The position numbers and the translations under genes are program-made. From Desulfobacterales bacterium (GTDB taxonomy: Bacteria > Desulfobacterota > Desulfovibrionia > Desulfovibrionales > Desulfothermaceae): a stretch of DNA of 64,000 nt. The stretch is from contig JAMOPG010000245.1 of assembly GCA_027064715.1 (NCBI GenBank), forward strand, positions 1-64,000, in the 5' to 3' direction. Each line of letters starts with the position of its first letter. The stretch's first letter is position 1. Shown in pieces: positions 52,620 through 60,854 of the stretch. The notes beneath the pieces were generated by a model that was not told where the DNA came from, did no database searches, and was given only the letters and a program-made list of their open reading frames with translations.

Positions 52620-55136
52620 CTAATCCTTTTTCTTGGAAAAATCTTCTTTTAAATTAAAGCGTTTACTTATCCAACCCTTTTTTATTTCTCCAGAGACCTC
52701 TAATACCTTTTTATCAATCAGATAAGAGCCTTGAGCAACTATATTTAAAATCGGAGATGAAACTATTATTTGTTTAATATTTGCCTTTTTTATGTTTCCA
52801 GAAATTGAACCTGTTATTGAATTAAACTCTAGACTGTCAGAAAGCTTTGAAGGATTCAACTTAACAAAACTCAAAATCTCCAATATCATCTTTATTTTTT
52901 TTCCCAGATTAGAAAGTTTTAATACCTGCCCATTTGAAATAGATACAAACAAGTCATATGTTAAATTATCTTTTATCTCCTTTAAGGTCTTCCCTTGAGT
53001 GAGAATTGAACATGTCAAATTGGTATCTCCCTTAATATAAATAGGTGCTTGAGATATAAAACAACCAATAAGTCCATCTAATGGAACAGACACGCTATCA
53101 ATATTAACAAAACTATTAATCCCTGGATTTAAAAACTCACTCCCTGCTTCAAAGGACAAATTACAAAAATATCCAGAAAATCCTAAAAATGTTTTTTTAT
53201 CAAACAACAAATCACCTTTTACATTGTCTATATAATATTTGGAATCTAGTATTTCTAAAGCTATTTCATCCAATTCAAAATGATATTTTTTTGATATTTT
53301 CTTAATTATATCTGGAAATTTGACTGCTATTATTTTATTTTCATCAATCTCATCCTTCTTTTCATTAGATTTCGTCTGATTTAGTTTTATTATAGACACC
53401 TTTTTTGTTATAATATCTATGTAATCATTTTTTTTCTCTATACGAGTTTTTCCATCGATTGTGTATAGAGGTAATTTTATAAAATATGTTGTATTTATCT
53501 TTTGTTTTGTCCTTTTACTTATATTTATAAGTTTTATTTTAAAGTTTTGATATAATACATCTTTTATATCCAATTCTAAATATAAATTCTCAAAAAAGTA
53601 TCTGACCTTTTTACTAAAATCTTTAATAGGAACTATTGATGAAAAACTTAATCTTACTTCACCATTTTTATTAAAAATTCCATTAAATATTCCATTTTTT
53701 AAAGTCAAATATTCGTTATTAATAGATGTATTTGAAGAAAAATTAGCAATAGAAAAATTTATATCATTAGAATTAAGGTCTGTGTCTGTTATTTTGAAAT
53801 CAGTTTTAACTGTAAAATTATTTTTTATCGTGTCTAATTTCAGTTCCAAATTACTTAAGCTTAAATTAGACCTAACCAATTTAATCAATTGATTTCTGGA
53901 AATAAAATATCCAATATTATTCGCAACAACATATATTCCTTTATTTACCATATTTAAAAGATTGTTTTCAAATGCCAAATTTATAGGTTGTATGTTAAAA
54001 ATAAGACTAGATCCATTATTAGTGTAGATGGTAAAGGGCTCATTAAAAACTATGTTTGTCCTAACATTTATGGCTGTCTTATTACTATTTTTATTAAAAT
54101 CTAATTTTCCATTTACATTTAAAGTAAAATCAACTCTAGGTAGTGAAAGAGATTTTATATTTAACTCTTTAATTCTCTCATTTAAAATTATATGTTCTCC
54201 CACTATATGAAGTTTATCAAATGAGAACTCTAGATTTTGCTCTGCAATTACAATATTAGATGAATTTAGTCCTAATGATACACTAATTGGCTCTTTGTCT
54301 CTTTCTGTATAAATGTATGTTAAAATCTTTTCAGTTGAAATGGTACCATTCAAACTGGTCAATGTGGCATTCTTATCTATATCAACTAATTTTAAGTGGA
54401 CATTATTTACAAATAAATTTCCGTCCAAAGAAATATTATTTGCTCTTAAAAGGTTATAATTATTAATTGCTTCAATTATTTTTTCTTTTATATCAGGTTT
54501 TAAATTAAAAATTTTTTCTGAAACTGCCTTTATATCACAGCTAATACTTTTTGAATCAAAATATAAGAAATTTTTATCAATGTTCAATGAAAGATTTTTT
54601 ACATATGAATTACCAACTGATATTAATTGACCATTTATTGTAGTTTGTTTAGTTAAATTATTTAACTTAATCTTGAGTTTTTTAACTATCAATTTATTTT
54701 TGTTCCAGAAAAAAGGACCTTCTATAGAGTCTATGTCACAGAAATATGTATTATCTTTTAACAATACATTTATATTCTTTATTATAGATGGTCCATGGAT
54801 ATCGTTAAAATAAGGAAAGTTGATATTTAGTTTTTGAATTAAATTTATTAATTCTTTTGCTGAAAGCTTAATCTCTTTGGATGATAATCTAAAACTCAAA
54901 GGATCTTTACTGAATATTTCAAAATCAAAATCTCCTTCTAATTTTAGATTTAAAAAAGATATACAACCTCTTAATCTCAAATGATCTGGGTCCAAAAAAT
55001 TTATTACATCAATATTGCCTGAAAATTTAAAGCCCAATTTGCGTTCAGAAATGGATTTTTGATCTATACTTCCATACAAAGGTATGATGAAATATAGAAA
55101 TATTGTGCTAAGAAAAAAAATTATTTTGTATTTCAT
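52620..55136 (-). CDS. Large AsmA/TamB-like exported protein
   Basis: An 838-residue protein with an N-terminal signal or anchor (YKIIFFLSTIFLYFIIPLYG), then long Asn/Lys/Ile-rich beta-strand repeats. The C-terminal 120 residues match the AsmA-like pattern: LTYDLFVSISNGQVLKLSNLGKKIKMILEILSFVKL, then FNSITGSISGNIKKANIKQIIVSSPILNIVAQGSYLI. AsmA-like proteins are thought to bridge the periplasm and move lipids. Its A+T and Asn content appear higher than its neighbours. No SD precedes the ATG, and a strong hairpin lies 14 bases upstream, so it may be translated poorly relative to the rest of the operon. Confidence 0.72.
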   Translation of the reverse strand: MKYKIIFFLSTIFLYFIIPLYGSIDQKSISERKLGFKFSGNIDVINFLDPDHLRLRGCISFLNLKLEGDFDFEIFSKDPLSFRLSSKEIKLSAKELINLIQKLNINFPYFNDIHGPSIIKNINVLLKDNTYFCDIDSIEGPFFWNKNKLIVKKLKIKLNNLTKQTTINGQLISVGNSYVKNLSLNIDKNFLYFDSKSISCDIKAVSEKIFNLKPDIKEKIIEAINNYNLLRANNISLDGNLFVNNVHLKLVDIDKNATLTSLNGTISTEKILTYIYTERDKEPISVSLGLNSSNIVIAEQNLEFSFDKLHIVGEHIILNERIKELNIKSLSLPRVDFTLNVNGKLDFNKNSNKTAINVRTNIVFNEPFTIYTNNGSSLIFNIQPINLAFENNLLNMVNKGIYVVANNIGYFISRNQLIKLVRSNLSLSNLELKLDTIKNNFTVKTDFKITDTDLNSNDINFSIANFSSNTSINNEYLTLKNGIFNGIFNKNGEVRLSFSSIVPIKDFSKKVRYFFENLYLELDIKDVLYQNFKIKLINISKRTKQKINTTYFIKLPLYTIDGKTRIEKKNDYIDIITKKVSIIKLNQTKSNEKKDEIDENKIIAVKFPDIIKKISKKYHFELDEIALEILDSKYYIDNVKGDLLFDKKTFLGFSGYFCNLSFEAGSEFLNPGINSFVNIDSVSVPLDGLIGCFISQAPIYIKGDTNLTCSILTQGKTLKEIKDNLTYDLFVSISNGQVLKLSNLGKKIKMILEILSFVKLNPSKLSDSLEFNSITGSISGNIKKANIKQIIVSSPILNIVAQGSYLIDKKVLEVSGEIKKGWISKRFNLKEDFSKKKD

Positions 55137-55149
55137 ATTTTTAAATTAC

Positions 55150-55171
55150 AGAGGGGAGATACCTCCCCTCT
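55150..55171 (-). other. Intercistronic hairpin before the AsmA-like gene
   Basis: A perfect 9-bp GC-rich stem (55150-55158 with 55163-55171, AGAGGGGAG and complement) with a 4-base loop, between the gene ending at 55185 and the ATG at 55136. On the minus strand no T-tract follows. It may be an attenuator or mRNA-stabilising end of the upstream five-gene message. Confidence 0.65.
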
Positions 55172-55184
55172 AGTTAGCTAATAT

Positions 55185-56090
55185 TTATTTTAGCAAAAAT
55201 ACAACCCTTGCTTGATTCAAAAACTGAGTTGCCTCATTGTTTACAAATATTAAAGCAGCATCATCTTTACTTACTGCTACATCTGTATTCTTTATCACTT
55301 TTACAGCAACTACCTTTATTGGATTTTTTGCACCCCATGTCTTCAGAAGTGCTTTGGCCTTTGTTTCGTCATTAGTAAAACCACCACAACCACGTTCAAC
55401 CAAAACTGAACTCACAATTTTGGAAGGGTCAAAAATGATTTCACCATTCTCATTTAATATCCTATTAACAAGGGCAGGTCTAAATGAAAATGCCCTCACA
55501 TCCACAATAAGACCATCTATAGGATTTTCCATCTTTGAAGGAGCTTGTACTTTAGGTTTTTCCTCAACTTTGCCAGTTGGTGCCGTAGGAACTTTTGGCT
55601 TTTCAATAACTTGAGGAATTACCTTTGGAGTGTAGGCTGGCCTTGGTGGCGGAAGCAGCCCTTCATCTTTTAAAAGGGGAAGGATCACATCATATAATCC
55701 ACCATGTCCCCTTAAATAAAGCCTCAAACATACCTCAGCATAACCTCTATCAGCATAATATTTTTCTCCACATTTAACTGCACCTTTTAAAACTCCTTGA
55801 ACAGTGGTACTAATATTATCACTTTGCAACATCCCATCTCTCACAGTAGTGGTTCCAAACAAGGTAATGCCCTGAAGGACCTCTAAAAGATCCCTTTGAG
55901 CAACAACAGTTGCTGCCCTGATTGCCTTGTATTTGCTCTGACCTTCTTCTGAGGAACCTATTACTTGAATATATCCTTCAGAAAAGACCTTGACTGGGTC
56001 TGTAACAGGCTCCCACTGTTCCTGAGCCATGACATTTGCTCCAAATAAAAGTATAAAAATAGATATAATCAAAAATACATACCTTTTCAT
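55185..56090 (-). CDS. Exported LPP20/FlgT-like protein
   Basis: A 301-residue protein with signal peptide ending NVMAQ (residue 23). Residues 30-140 resemble the LPP20/FlgT N-terminal fold: EGYIQVIGSSEEGQSKYKAIRAATVVAQRDLLEVLQGITLFGTTTVRDGMLQSDNISTTVQGVLKGAVKCGEKYYADRGYAEVCLRLYL. The R-A-A-x-x-A-Q-R-D-L-L-E pattern is diagnostic. A Pro/Lys-rich linker (150-195) is followed by a small C-terminal domain. It is probably periplasmic or outer-membrane associated. The AAGGAGG SD is strong. Confidence 0.75.
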   Translation of the reverse strand: MKRYVFLIISIFILLFGANVMAQEQWEPVTDPVKVFSEGYIQVIGSSEEGQSKYKAIRAATVVAQRDLLEVLQGITLFGTTTVRDGMLQSDNISTTVQGVLKGAVKCGEKYYADRGYAEVCLRLYLRGHGGLYDVILPLLKDEGLLPPPRPAYTPKVIPQVIEKPKVPTAPTGKVEEKPKVQAPSKMENPIDGLIVDVRAFSFRPALVNRILNENGEIIFDPSKIVSSVLVERGCGGFTNDETKAKALLKTWGAKNPIKVVAVKVIKNTDVAVSKDDAALIFVNNEATQFLNQARVVFLLK

Positions 56091-56106
56091 GACCTTCCTC
56101 CTTATT

Positions 56107-57306
56107 TTAATTGATATTCATTATATTTCTAAGTTTCATAAGAGCCCCAATCAACTCAGCTCCTTCAACATTGTCATCAGGTCTAAACTCCCCTGAGAGA
56201 TCAGGCTCCATCAGACCTCTGCTGGTACAATTCATAACTGCATTAAACCAGGCTACATTTACAGGGACATCTGGAAATGGAGACTTTTCTGTCCCAAAGT
56301 ATGCAGTTGCAATGGAGTTATCCCCAGTAAGTTTAATAAGTAAATCTTCTATTATAAAGGCAAGTTGTTTCCTTGTAATTGGCTCCTCTGGCTTAAATAG
56401 ATATGCCTGGGTAGTTTTGTCATACTCAGGTTCTAATCCCCTAATATTCCATTTTATCACAGTCAGGATCTCATCTTTAAATGGATGATTTAAAACATCC
56501 GCAGGAGTAAAAGCCACTTTTGGCAAATTAGATTTAACTACAATTCTTCCAGCCATAAATTTATCTAGATGAAGTTCATCCACTAACAAAGCAGCAACAT
56601 CTCCTCTGGTTACTGCAGGTTTTACAGCAATCTTTTTACCAACACCTGTTAATGTGTATTGCCCCATTGCCCTGACAATCTTTTGTACCCTCTTAAACAT
56701 TCTATCTGCCTTATCATGCCATTTCCCAGGCTTAGAAGACAAAACCTTAGAAAATGCATCTTCTGCTTTTCTAAATTCATAGGCAAGGTAGTAACCATAA
56801 CCCATAAAATAGTGGGCAGCTGCTATAGTCTGATAATAAGGCAAATCAGCCTCATCTACCTTTTTCAAATTTAATGCATAGCTATAGTGATCTTCAGCCT
56901 CCTTGAGCCAGCCTTTTGGATGAGCTGTAAAATATGCCCTTATGGCAGTTACATGGTAAATGAATCTTTCACTATTGTTTTCTACCTTTTTCCTTGCCTT
57001 ATTCAAATACTTTTTAACTTTATCAAATTCCACTTCCCAATGTCCCTGATCCTTTTGATTTCTAGCATATATTGCGTGAACTAAAGCCTTTCCTGCAAGT
57101 GCAGGACTGTAATTTTTGTCAAGGTATAAGGCCCTGGTAAAATGATTGTCTGCCTCCTCTATTTTACTTTGTTCAATTAATTCCATTCCCATTAAATAAT
57201 GATGGGATGGATTGTCTTCTAAAGACACTCCTGTCCTTTGTTTAGGAGCGCAACCAAATATTATTGCCACCCCTAATATTAATAAAATAAACCATAGCCT
57301 CCTCAT
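56107..57306 (-). CDS. TPR + SLH repeat lipoprotein
   Basis: About 399 residues. The lipobox is IIFGC, with Cys near residue 19. TPR-like repeats span about 30-200 (HHYLMGMELIEQSKIEEADNHFTRALYLDKNYSPALAGKALVHAIYA). The C-terminal 180 residues carry SLH-type repeats: KPAVTRGDVAALLVDELHL, FKPEEPITRKQLAFIIEDLLIKL and FPDVPVNVAWFNAVMNCTSRGLMEPDLSGEFRPDDNVEGAELIGALMKL. SLH repeats usually bind secondary wall polymers, or peptidoglycan in Gram-negatives, so it may tie the outer membrane to the wall. The ATG at 57306 overlaps the upstream stop (TGATG). Confidence 0.82.
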   Translation of the reverse strand: MRRLWFILLILGVAIIFGCAPKQRTGVSLEDNPSHHYLMGMELIEQSKIEEADNHFTRALYLDKNYSPALAGKALVHAIYARNQKDQGHWEVEFDKVKKYLNKARKKVENNSERFIYHVTAIRAYFTAHPKGWLKEAEDHYSYALNLKKVDEADLPYYQTIAAAHYFMGYGYYLAYEFRKAEDAFSKVLSSKPGKWHDKADRMFKRVQKIVRAMGQYTLTGVGKKIAVKPAVTRGDVAALLVDELHLDKFMAGRIVVKSNLPKVAFTPADVLNHPFKDEILTVIKWNIRGLEPEYDKTTQAYLFKPEEPITRKQLAFIIEDLLIKLTGDNSIATAYFGTEKSPFPDVPVNVAWFNAVMNCTSRGLMEPDLSGEFRPDDNVEGAELIGALMKLRNIMNIN

Positions 57307-58694
57307 CACATCCTCCTATTTTTTAACTTTTTTTCCATTTTCAACATTGCCTTTAAATATCCCTTATACTTGGACACCTGAGTTTCTTGAGCAATTAAAT
57401 ATCCAACAACCTCACTGGATGTAATTGGAAGAGTTAATATTTTACTCATAATGTTTTTAAACCTTTTTTCATAAAATCGTCTATCCTTTTTGGTAAATAC
57501 TCCTTTCTTTACAAGAAGGGGATATGTGACAAATGCCCTAGCAACATTCGTTTTTTTCATTACTACAATATCATTCAAAATCTTTACAACTAGATTTAAA
57601 ACAACTGAACTATTCTCCAAAAAACTCCTGTCCATATAATTAACTATTTCCATTAATTTTTTAGCCTTTTTTATATTTTCTTTTGTAACATGCAAATTAG
57701 ATAATGCCTCTCTATAAAGCTTATCTTGAAGCGTCTTTTTATTTTCTAGTTCCTTTTTCAAATTATCTCTTTTCTTTTTAATGGCCCTCTTTTCTGCTGC
57801 AGGCAGACTTGAAAAATATTTAGAATCTTTCATTTGTTGCTTTATTTCTTCTAGCTCAGATTCAACTAAAAAGACCTCGGTATCTATTCTTTTTATTCTA
57901 TCCCTTATATTTGGAGACAACAGAGAATAAAATACCTCCTTAAAAGTACCTAAATGTTCTCCTGCAACTGTTCTAAAACACCGAATAGGCACAGGAACAT
58001 CTGCCCAGTTTCTTACTCCACCCTTCTGAGACAAATACTTAACTAACATATCTTCAATAGGTCTATTAAAAAAATCACACCTTCTATAACACCGCATCTT
58101 TTTTATTTTTCTGCACATCCTTTTATTAATTTTTTTGTCAATAAATTCTTTAGAAAAATATTCACACTCACAACCAAATGGAACGTAAGACAATACACTC
58201 TTGGTATGTTCCAGTTCTATGCCCAAATTCTTTGTGCCCTCAATAAACATCCTGCTACCCATTGTGCCCATGACACTATAAAAAAAGTGGTCTTTAGATA
58301 CAATAGTTGCCGCATATGCATTCGGATTATAAAGCCTAAAAAAGGCAAAGTCCCTTTTCAATTTATTTTTTAGACATTTTACATATATTTTCTTTTTTTT
58401 CTTTTCCTCTTCTGTAAGCTTATTTCTATAAAAGTCATTGAGTAATTCTGGCCACTTATCTTCATAAGAAATAGGCATCCGTTCGAGGATTATTTGATTT
58501 AATTTAACAATAGTGGCAACTTCATCAAGCAGGGTTAAGTCTAGCTCTGCTTCAATGAGAGGATTTTTATTTTGAGCCCCTTTTTCTCCACTTGCAACAT
58601 TTGTCATGTTCCCCAGTGTCATCATTCCACTTGTAGCACAGCCCCCTAGAAAAAAGATGATTACTATTACCAACAATCTTTTTTCAACCCGCAT
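57306..58694 (-). CDS. Cys-rich lipoprotein of unknown function
   Basis: A 462-residue lipoprotein (lipobox FFLGGC, Cys near residue 19) without a family I recognise. A central region holds clustered Cys (FGCECEYFSKEFIDKKINKRMCRKIKKMRCYRRCDFF, near residues 173-208) that could form disulfides or bind metal. Residues about 250-340 are a charged coiled coil (ESELEEIKQQMKDSKYFSSLPAAEKRAIKKKRDNLKKELENKK). It lies between two lipoprotein genes in the operon with AAGGAGG before the ATG. A structural or assembly role is all the context suggests. Confidence 0.72.
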   Translation of the reverse strand: MRVEKRLLVIVIIFFLGGCATSGMMTLGNMTNVASGEKGAQNKNPLIEAELDLTLLDEVATIVKLNQIILERMPISYEDKWPELLNDFYRNKLTEEEKKKKKIYVKCLKNKLKRDFAFFRLYNPNAYAATIVSKDHFFYSVMGTMGSRMFIEGTKNLGIELEHTKSVLSYVPFGCECEYFSKEFIDKKINKRMCRKIKKMRCYRRCDFFNRPIEDMLVKYLSQKGGVRNWADVPVPIRCFRTVAGEHLGTFKEVFYSLLSPNIRDRIKRIDTEVFLVESELEEIKQQMKDSKYFSSLPAAEKRAIKKKRDNLKKELENKKTLQDKLYREALSNLHVTKENIKKAKKLMEIVNYMDRSFLENSSVVLNLVVKILNDIVVMKKTNVARAFVTYPLLVKKGVFTKKDRRFYEKRFKNIMSKILTLPITSSEVVGYLIAQETQVSKYKGYLKAMLKMEKKLKNRRM

Positions 58695-58717
58695 TTATCT
58701 CTTCCTCCTTTTTCTCT

Positions 58718-59674
58718 TTAAAATCCAGTAGGTGTCTTAAATTCCTCAAGCAACTTTTTTGTCTTTTTTTGACGTTTTGTTGCAGAAAAGGCAGTATTTA
58801 ATTCGTAAGAAACATCTCCCATAGCCTTTTGTATGTCATAATCTTGAGGAGCTAACATGGCTGCTTTGCGGTAATATTTTAATGCCTTTTGTAGGTACAA
58901 TTGTTGAGTATTCATATCATTTGCATTATTCCACGCCATACATTCAAGGGCCACTCCTGCATTATAAAGCACATTGACATCCTTACATCCAGGACTATCA
59001 GCAATTGGTTTTAGGACTTCATAGGCACCTATACAATTTCCATTATTAATCATATCTGCAGCACTTTTTGCCATGCCTGAGGTGCCTTTTACAGGCCTTA
59101 AAATTGTGGACTTTACAGGCACAAATTGTCTTACTACCTTTCTAACAGCCTCTTTAACCAGCATCTCCTTAACCTTTAAGTCTGATGGTAATTTATCCCT
59201 TCGATATGCTGGCTGTATAAATTTCTTTTCAATTAAAATAGGCTCTCCTGTGGAACACTCTAAAATACCAGCTTGCCTTATAGAAAAATTGGCCTGAAAC
59301 ACACCATATTTTTCAATGGATCCCCCTTGTTTTTTGGTAACAACCTTATAATTGATCACTTTAATACTCAAATCAGGATATTCTCCCTCCATAGAAGACA
59401 TTGTAACAGGATTTATAAACCTAGTTTCTCCGAGCACTGCTCTAGCATACTGAGCTATTAATGCCTTATCACTTTCACTCACATTTCCAGAAATTGTGTC
59501 TCGTCCCACATATATAAAAGAGATGCCCTCATCTCCTCCAGCAGAACACACAATAGATTCTTTTACAGTATTAGGCTTGTAAATTTGTACAAGTGCACCC
59601 TTTGAGCCCACATGAGTAGTAACGCATCCCCAAGTAAATGACAAAAACAAAAGTACTATTGTAATCCTCTTCAT
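58718..59674 (-). CDS. Lipoprotein with C-terminal TPR-like region
   Basis: A 318-residue lipoprotein (lipobox FTWGC, Cys near residue 17). Residues 20-190 are a beta-rich domain with YPDLSIKVINYKVVTKKQGGSIEKYGVFQANFSIRQAGILECSTGEPILIEKKFIQPAYRR, reminiscent of outer-membrane lipoproteins of the CsgG/LPP class but not diagnostic. The C-terminal 120 residues include TPR-like helices (NVLYNAGVALECMAWNNANDMNTQQLYLQKALKYYRKAAMLAPQDYDIQKAMGDVSYEL). It starts 2 bases after the FlgT-like gene, with a GGAGGAGGG SD inside that gene's end. Confidence 0.74.
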   Translation of the reverse strand: MKRITIVLLFLSFTWGCVTTHVGSKGALVQIYKPNTVKESIVCSAGGDEGISFIYVGRDTISGNVSESDKALIAQYARAVLGETRFINPVTMSSMEGEYPDLSIKVINYKVVTKKQGGSIEKYGVFQANFSIRQAGILECSTGEPILIEKKFIQPAYRRDKLPSDLKVKEMLVKEAVRKVVRQFVPVKSTILRPVKGTSGMAKSAADMINNGNCIGAYEVLKPIADSPGCKDVNVLYNAGVALECMAWNNANDMNTQQLYLQKALKYYRKAAMLAPQDYDIQKAMGDVSYELNTAFSATKRQKKTKKLLEEFKTPTGF

Positions 59675-59676
59675 AA

Positions 59677-60834
59677 CTAATACCCTCCTCCAGCTCCTGA
59701 ATAACTTCCTTCAAATATTATCCTTGTACCAGAAATCTCGGCTGGCTCTAAAGGTAGTTGTTTACGTTTAAAAGTCTTTCTCAAAATCCTCCTAATAGAG
59801 GTAGGATCTGCTTCATTAAATACCTCAATTTCCATATAACTTCCTGTCTGTCTAGCAATCCTATACCGCCATCCAAGTTCTTCCAAAATATCTTCCACTT
59901 GATCTTGCTCATTAAGAGACACGTTTCTTATTATAACCATTGCAAATTTGGCCCTTGCGCCACTAAATCTTCTTACTATTTTCCCAACTAAACGATCAAC
60001 CACACGTGGTCCTATTTTTATAGCCACCCTTGCAACTCCATCTTGAAGACCATAGTCACCACCACTCGTGATTGTCTTGCCTCTGTCCTGAACAGCGGCA
60101 AAGAGTTCTCCTGTGGTACAATCATAGGCCTTTAATGTTAAAGTTGCATAGATTAGATAATAACCATCACTGGTAGGCTTCTTTCCTGCATCAAAAGATA
60201 CTAATACCACTGCATCCCCTGTTTCTTGTCGCGCAATGTTTATTGCACTCTCTTCATCCACCACCATCTCAGCTGCCCTTCCCCTGATCCTTTTTAGTTG
60301 ATCAGGCAAAAATACCCTGAATCCCTTAGAGGCCAATCTGTCTTGAATAAGATCCATAACTGACTGAACTGCCTTTGAATCGTATGGAATATCAAGGCCA
60401 GTTCTTGGTTTGTACAAAACAATAACTTTTCTTTCATCAAACTTTGTTTCCTGAAATGTACGCTGAAATTTAGGATCTTCCATGAATTGTGCTACTGCAT
60501 TTTTTAATTTAATGTCATCTAATTCAACACTAAGTTTTACTTTGTATACATCAGTAACAGGATCTTTCCCCTCTGCAAGCACCTGATACCTCTTGACATA
60601 GCCTGCGCTAGCTGAGGTTATCCTGTCAAAAACAAGCTTCCCCTGGGCCACATTTGAATGTGAGGTCACCAGGGCACCAAGTGCCTCTTCCACAGCTGCC
60701 CTGATCCCATTATTAATAGCCGCCTGCCTCGTTTGACCTTCTCCAATAGCAGTTACAGTCCTTGCATAACCACTTTGGACAAAAAATAGTAGCGCTAATA
60801 AAAATCCTGCTAAAAAAAACAAATTCCTCTTCAT
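59677..60834 (-). CDS. FlgT-like exported protein
   Basis: A 385-residue protein with signal peptide ending SGYAR (residue about 24). Residues 25-115 match the FlgT N-terminal domain: TVTAIGEGQTRQAAINNGIRAAVEEALGALVTSHSNVAQGKLVFDRITSASAGYVKRYQVLAEGKDPVTDVYKVKLSVELD. Later segments (DAVVLVSFDAGKKPTSDGYYLIYATLTLKAYDCTTGELFAAVQDRGKTITSGG) recall FlgT/CsgG mid domains. FlgT builds the flagellar H ring in Vibrio, but no flagellar genes are here, so a different envelope structure is likely. A GGAGG SD precedes the ATG at 60834. Confidence 0.8.
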   Translation of the reverse strand: MKRNLFFLAGFLLALLFFVQSGYARTVTAIGEGQTRQAAINNGIRAAVEEALGALVTSHSNVAQGKLVFDRITSASAGYVKRYQVLAEGKDPVTDVYKVKLSVELDDIKLKNAVAQFMEDPKFQRTFQETKFDERKVIVLYKPRTGLDIPYDSKAVQSVMDLIQDRLASKGFRVFLPDQLKRIRGRAAEMVVDEESAINIARQETGDAVVLVSFDAGKKPTSDGYYLIYATLTLKAYDCTTGELFAAVQDRGKTITSGGDYGLQDGVARVAIKIGPRVVDRLVGKIVRRFSGARAKFAMVIIRNVSLNEQDQVEDILEELGWRYRIARQTGSYMEIEVFNEADPTSIRRILRKTFKRKQLPLEPAEISGTRIIFEGSYSGAGGGY

Positions 60835-60854
60835 AACCAACCTCCTTTTTATAT

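Noticed and set aside
55150-55171. Rho-independent terminator splitting the envelope operon
   Set aside because: No T-tract follows the stem on the minus strand and the next gene begins 14 bases later with no promoter, so full termination would silence it.
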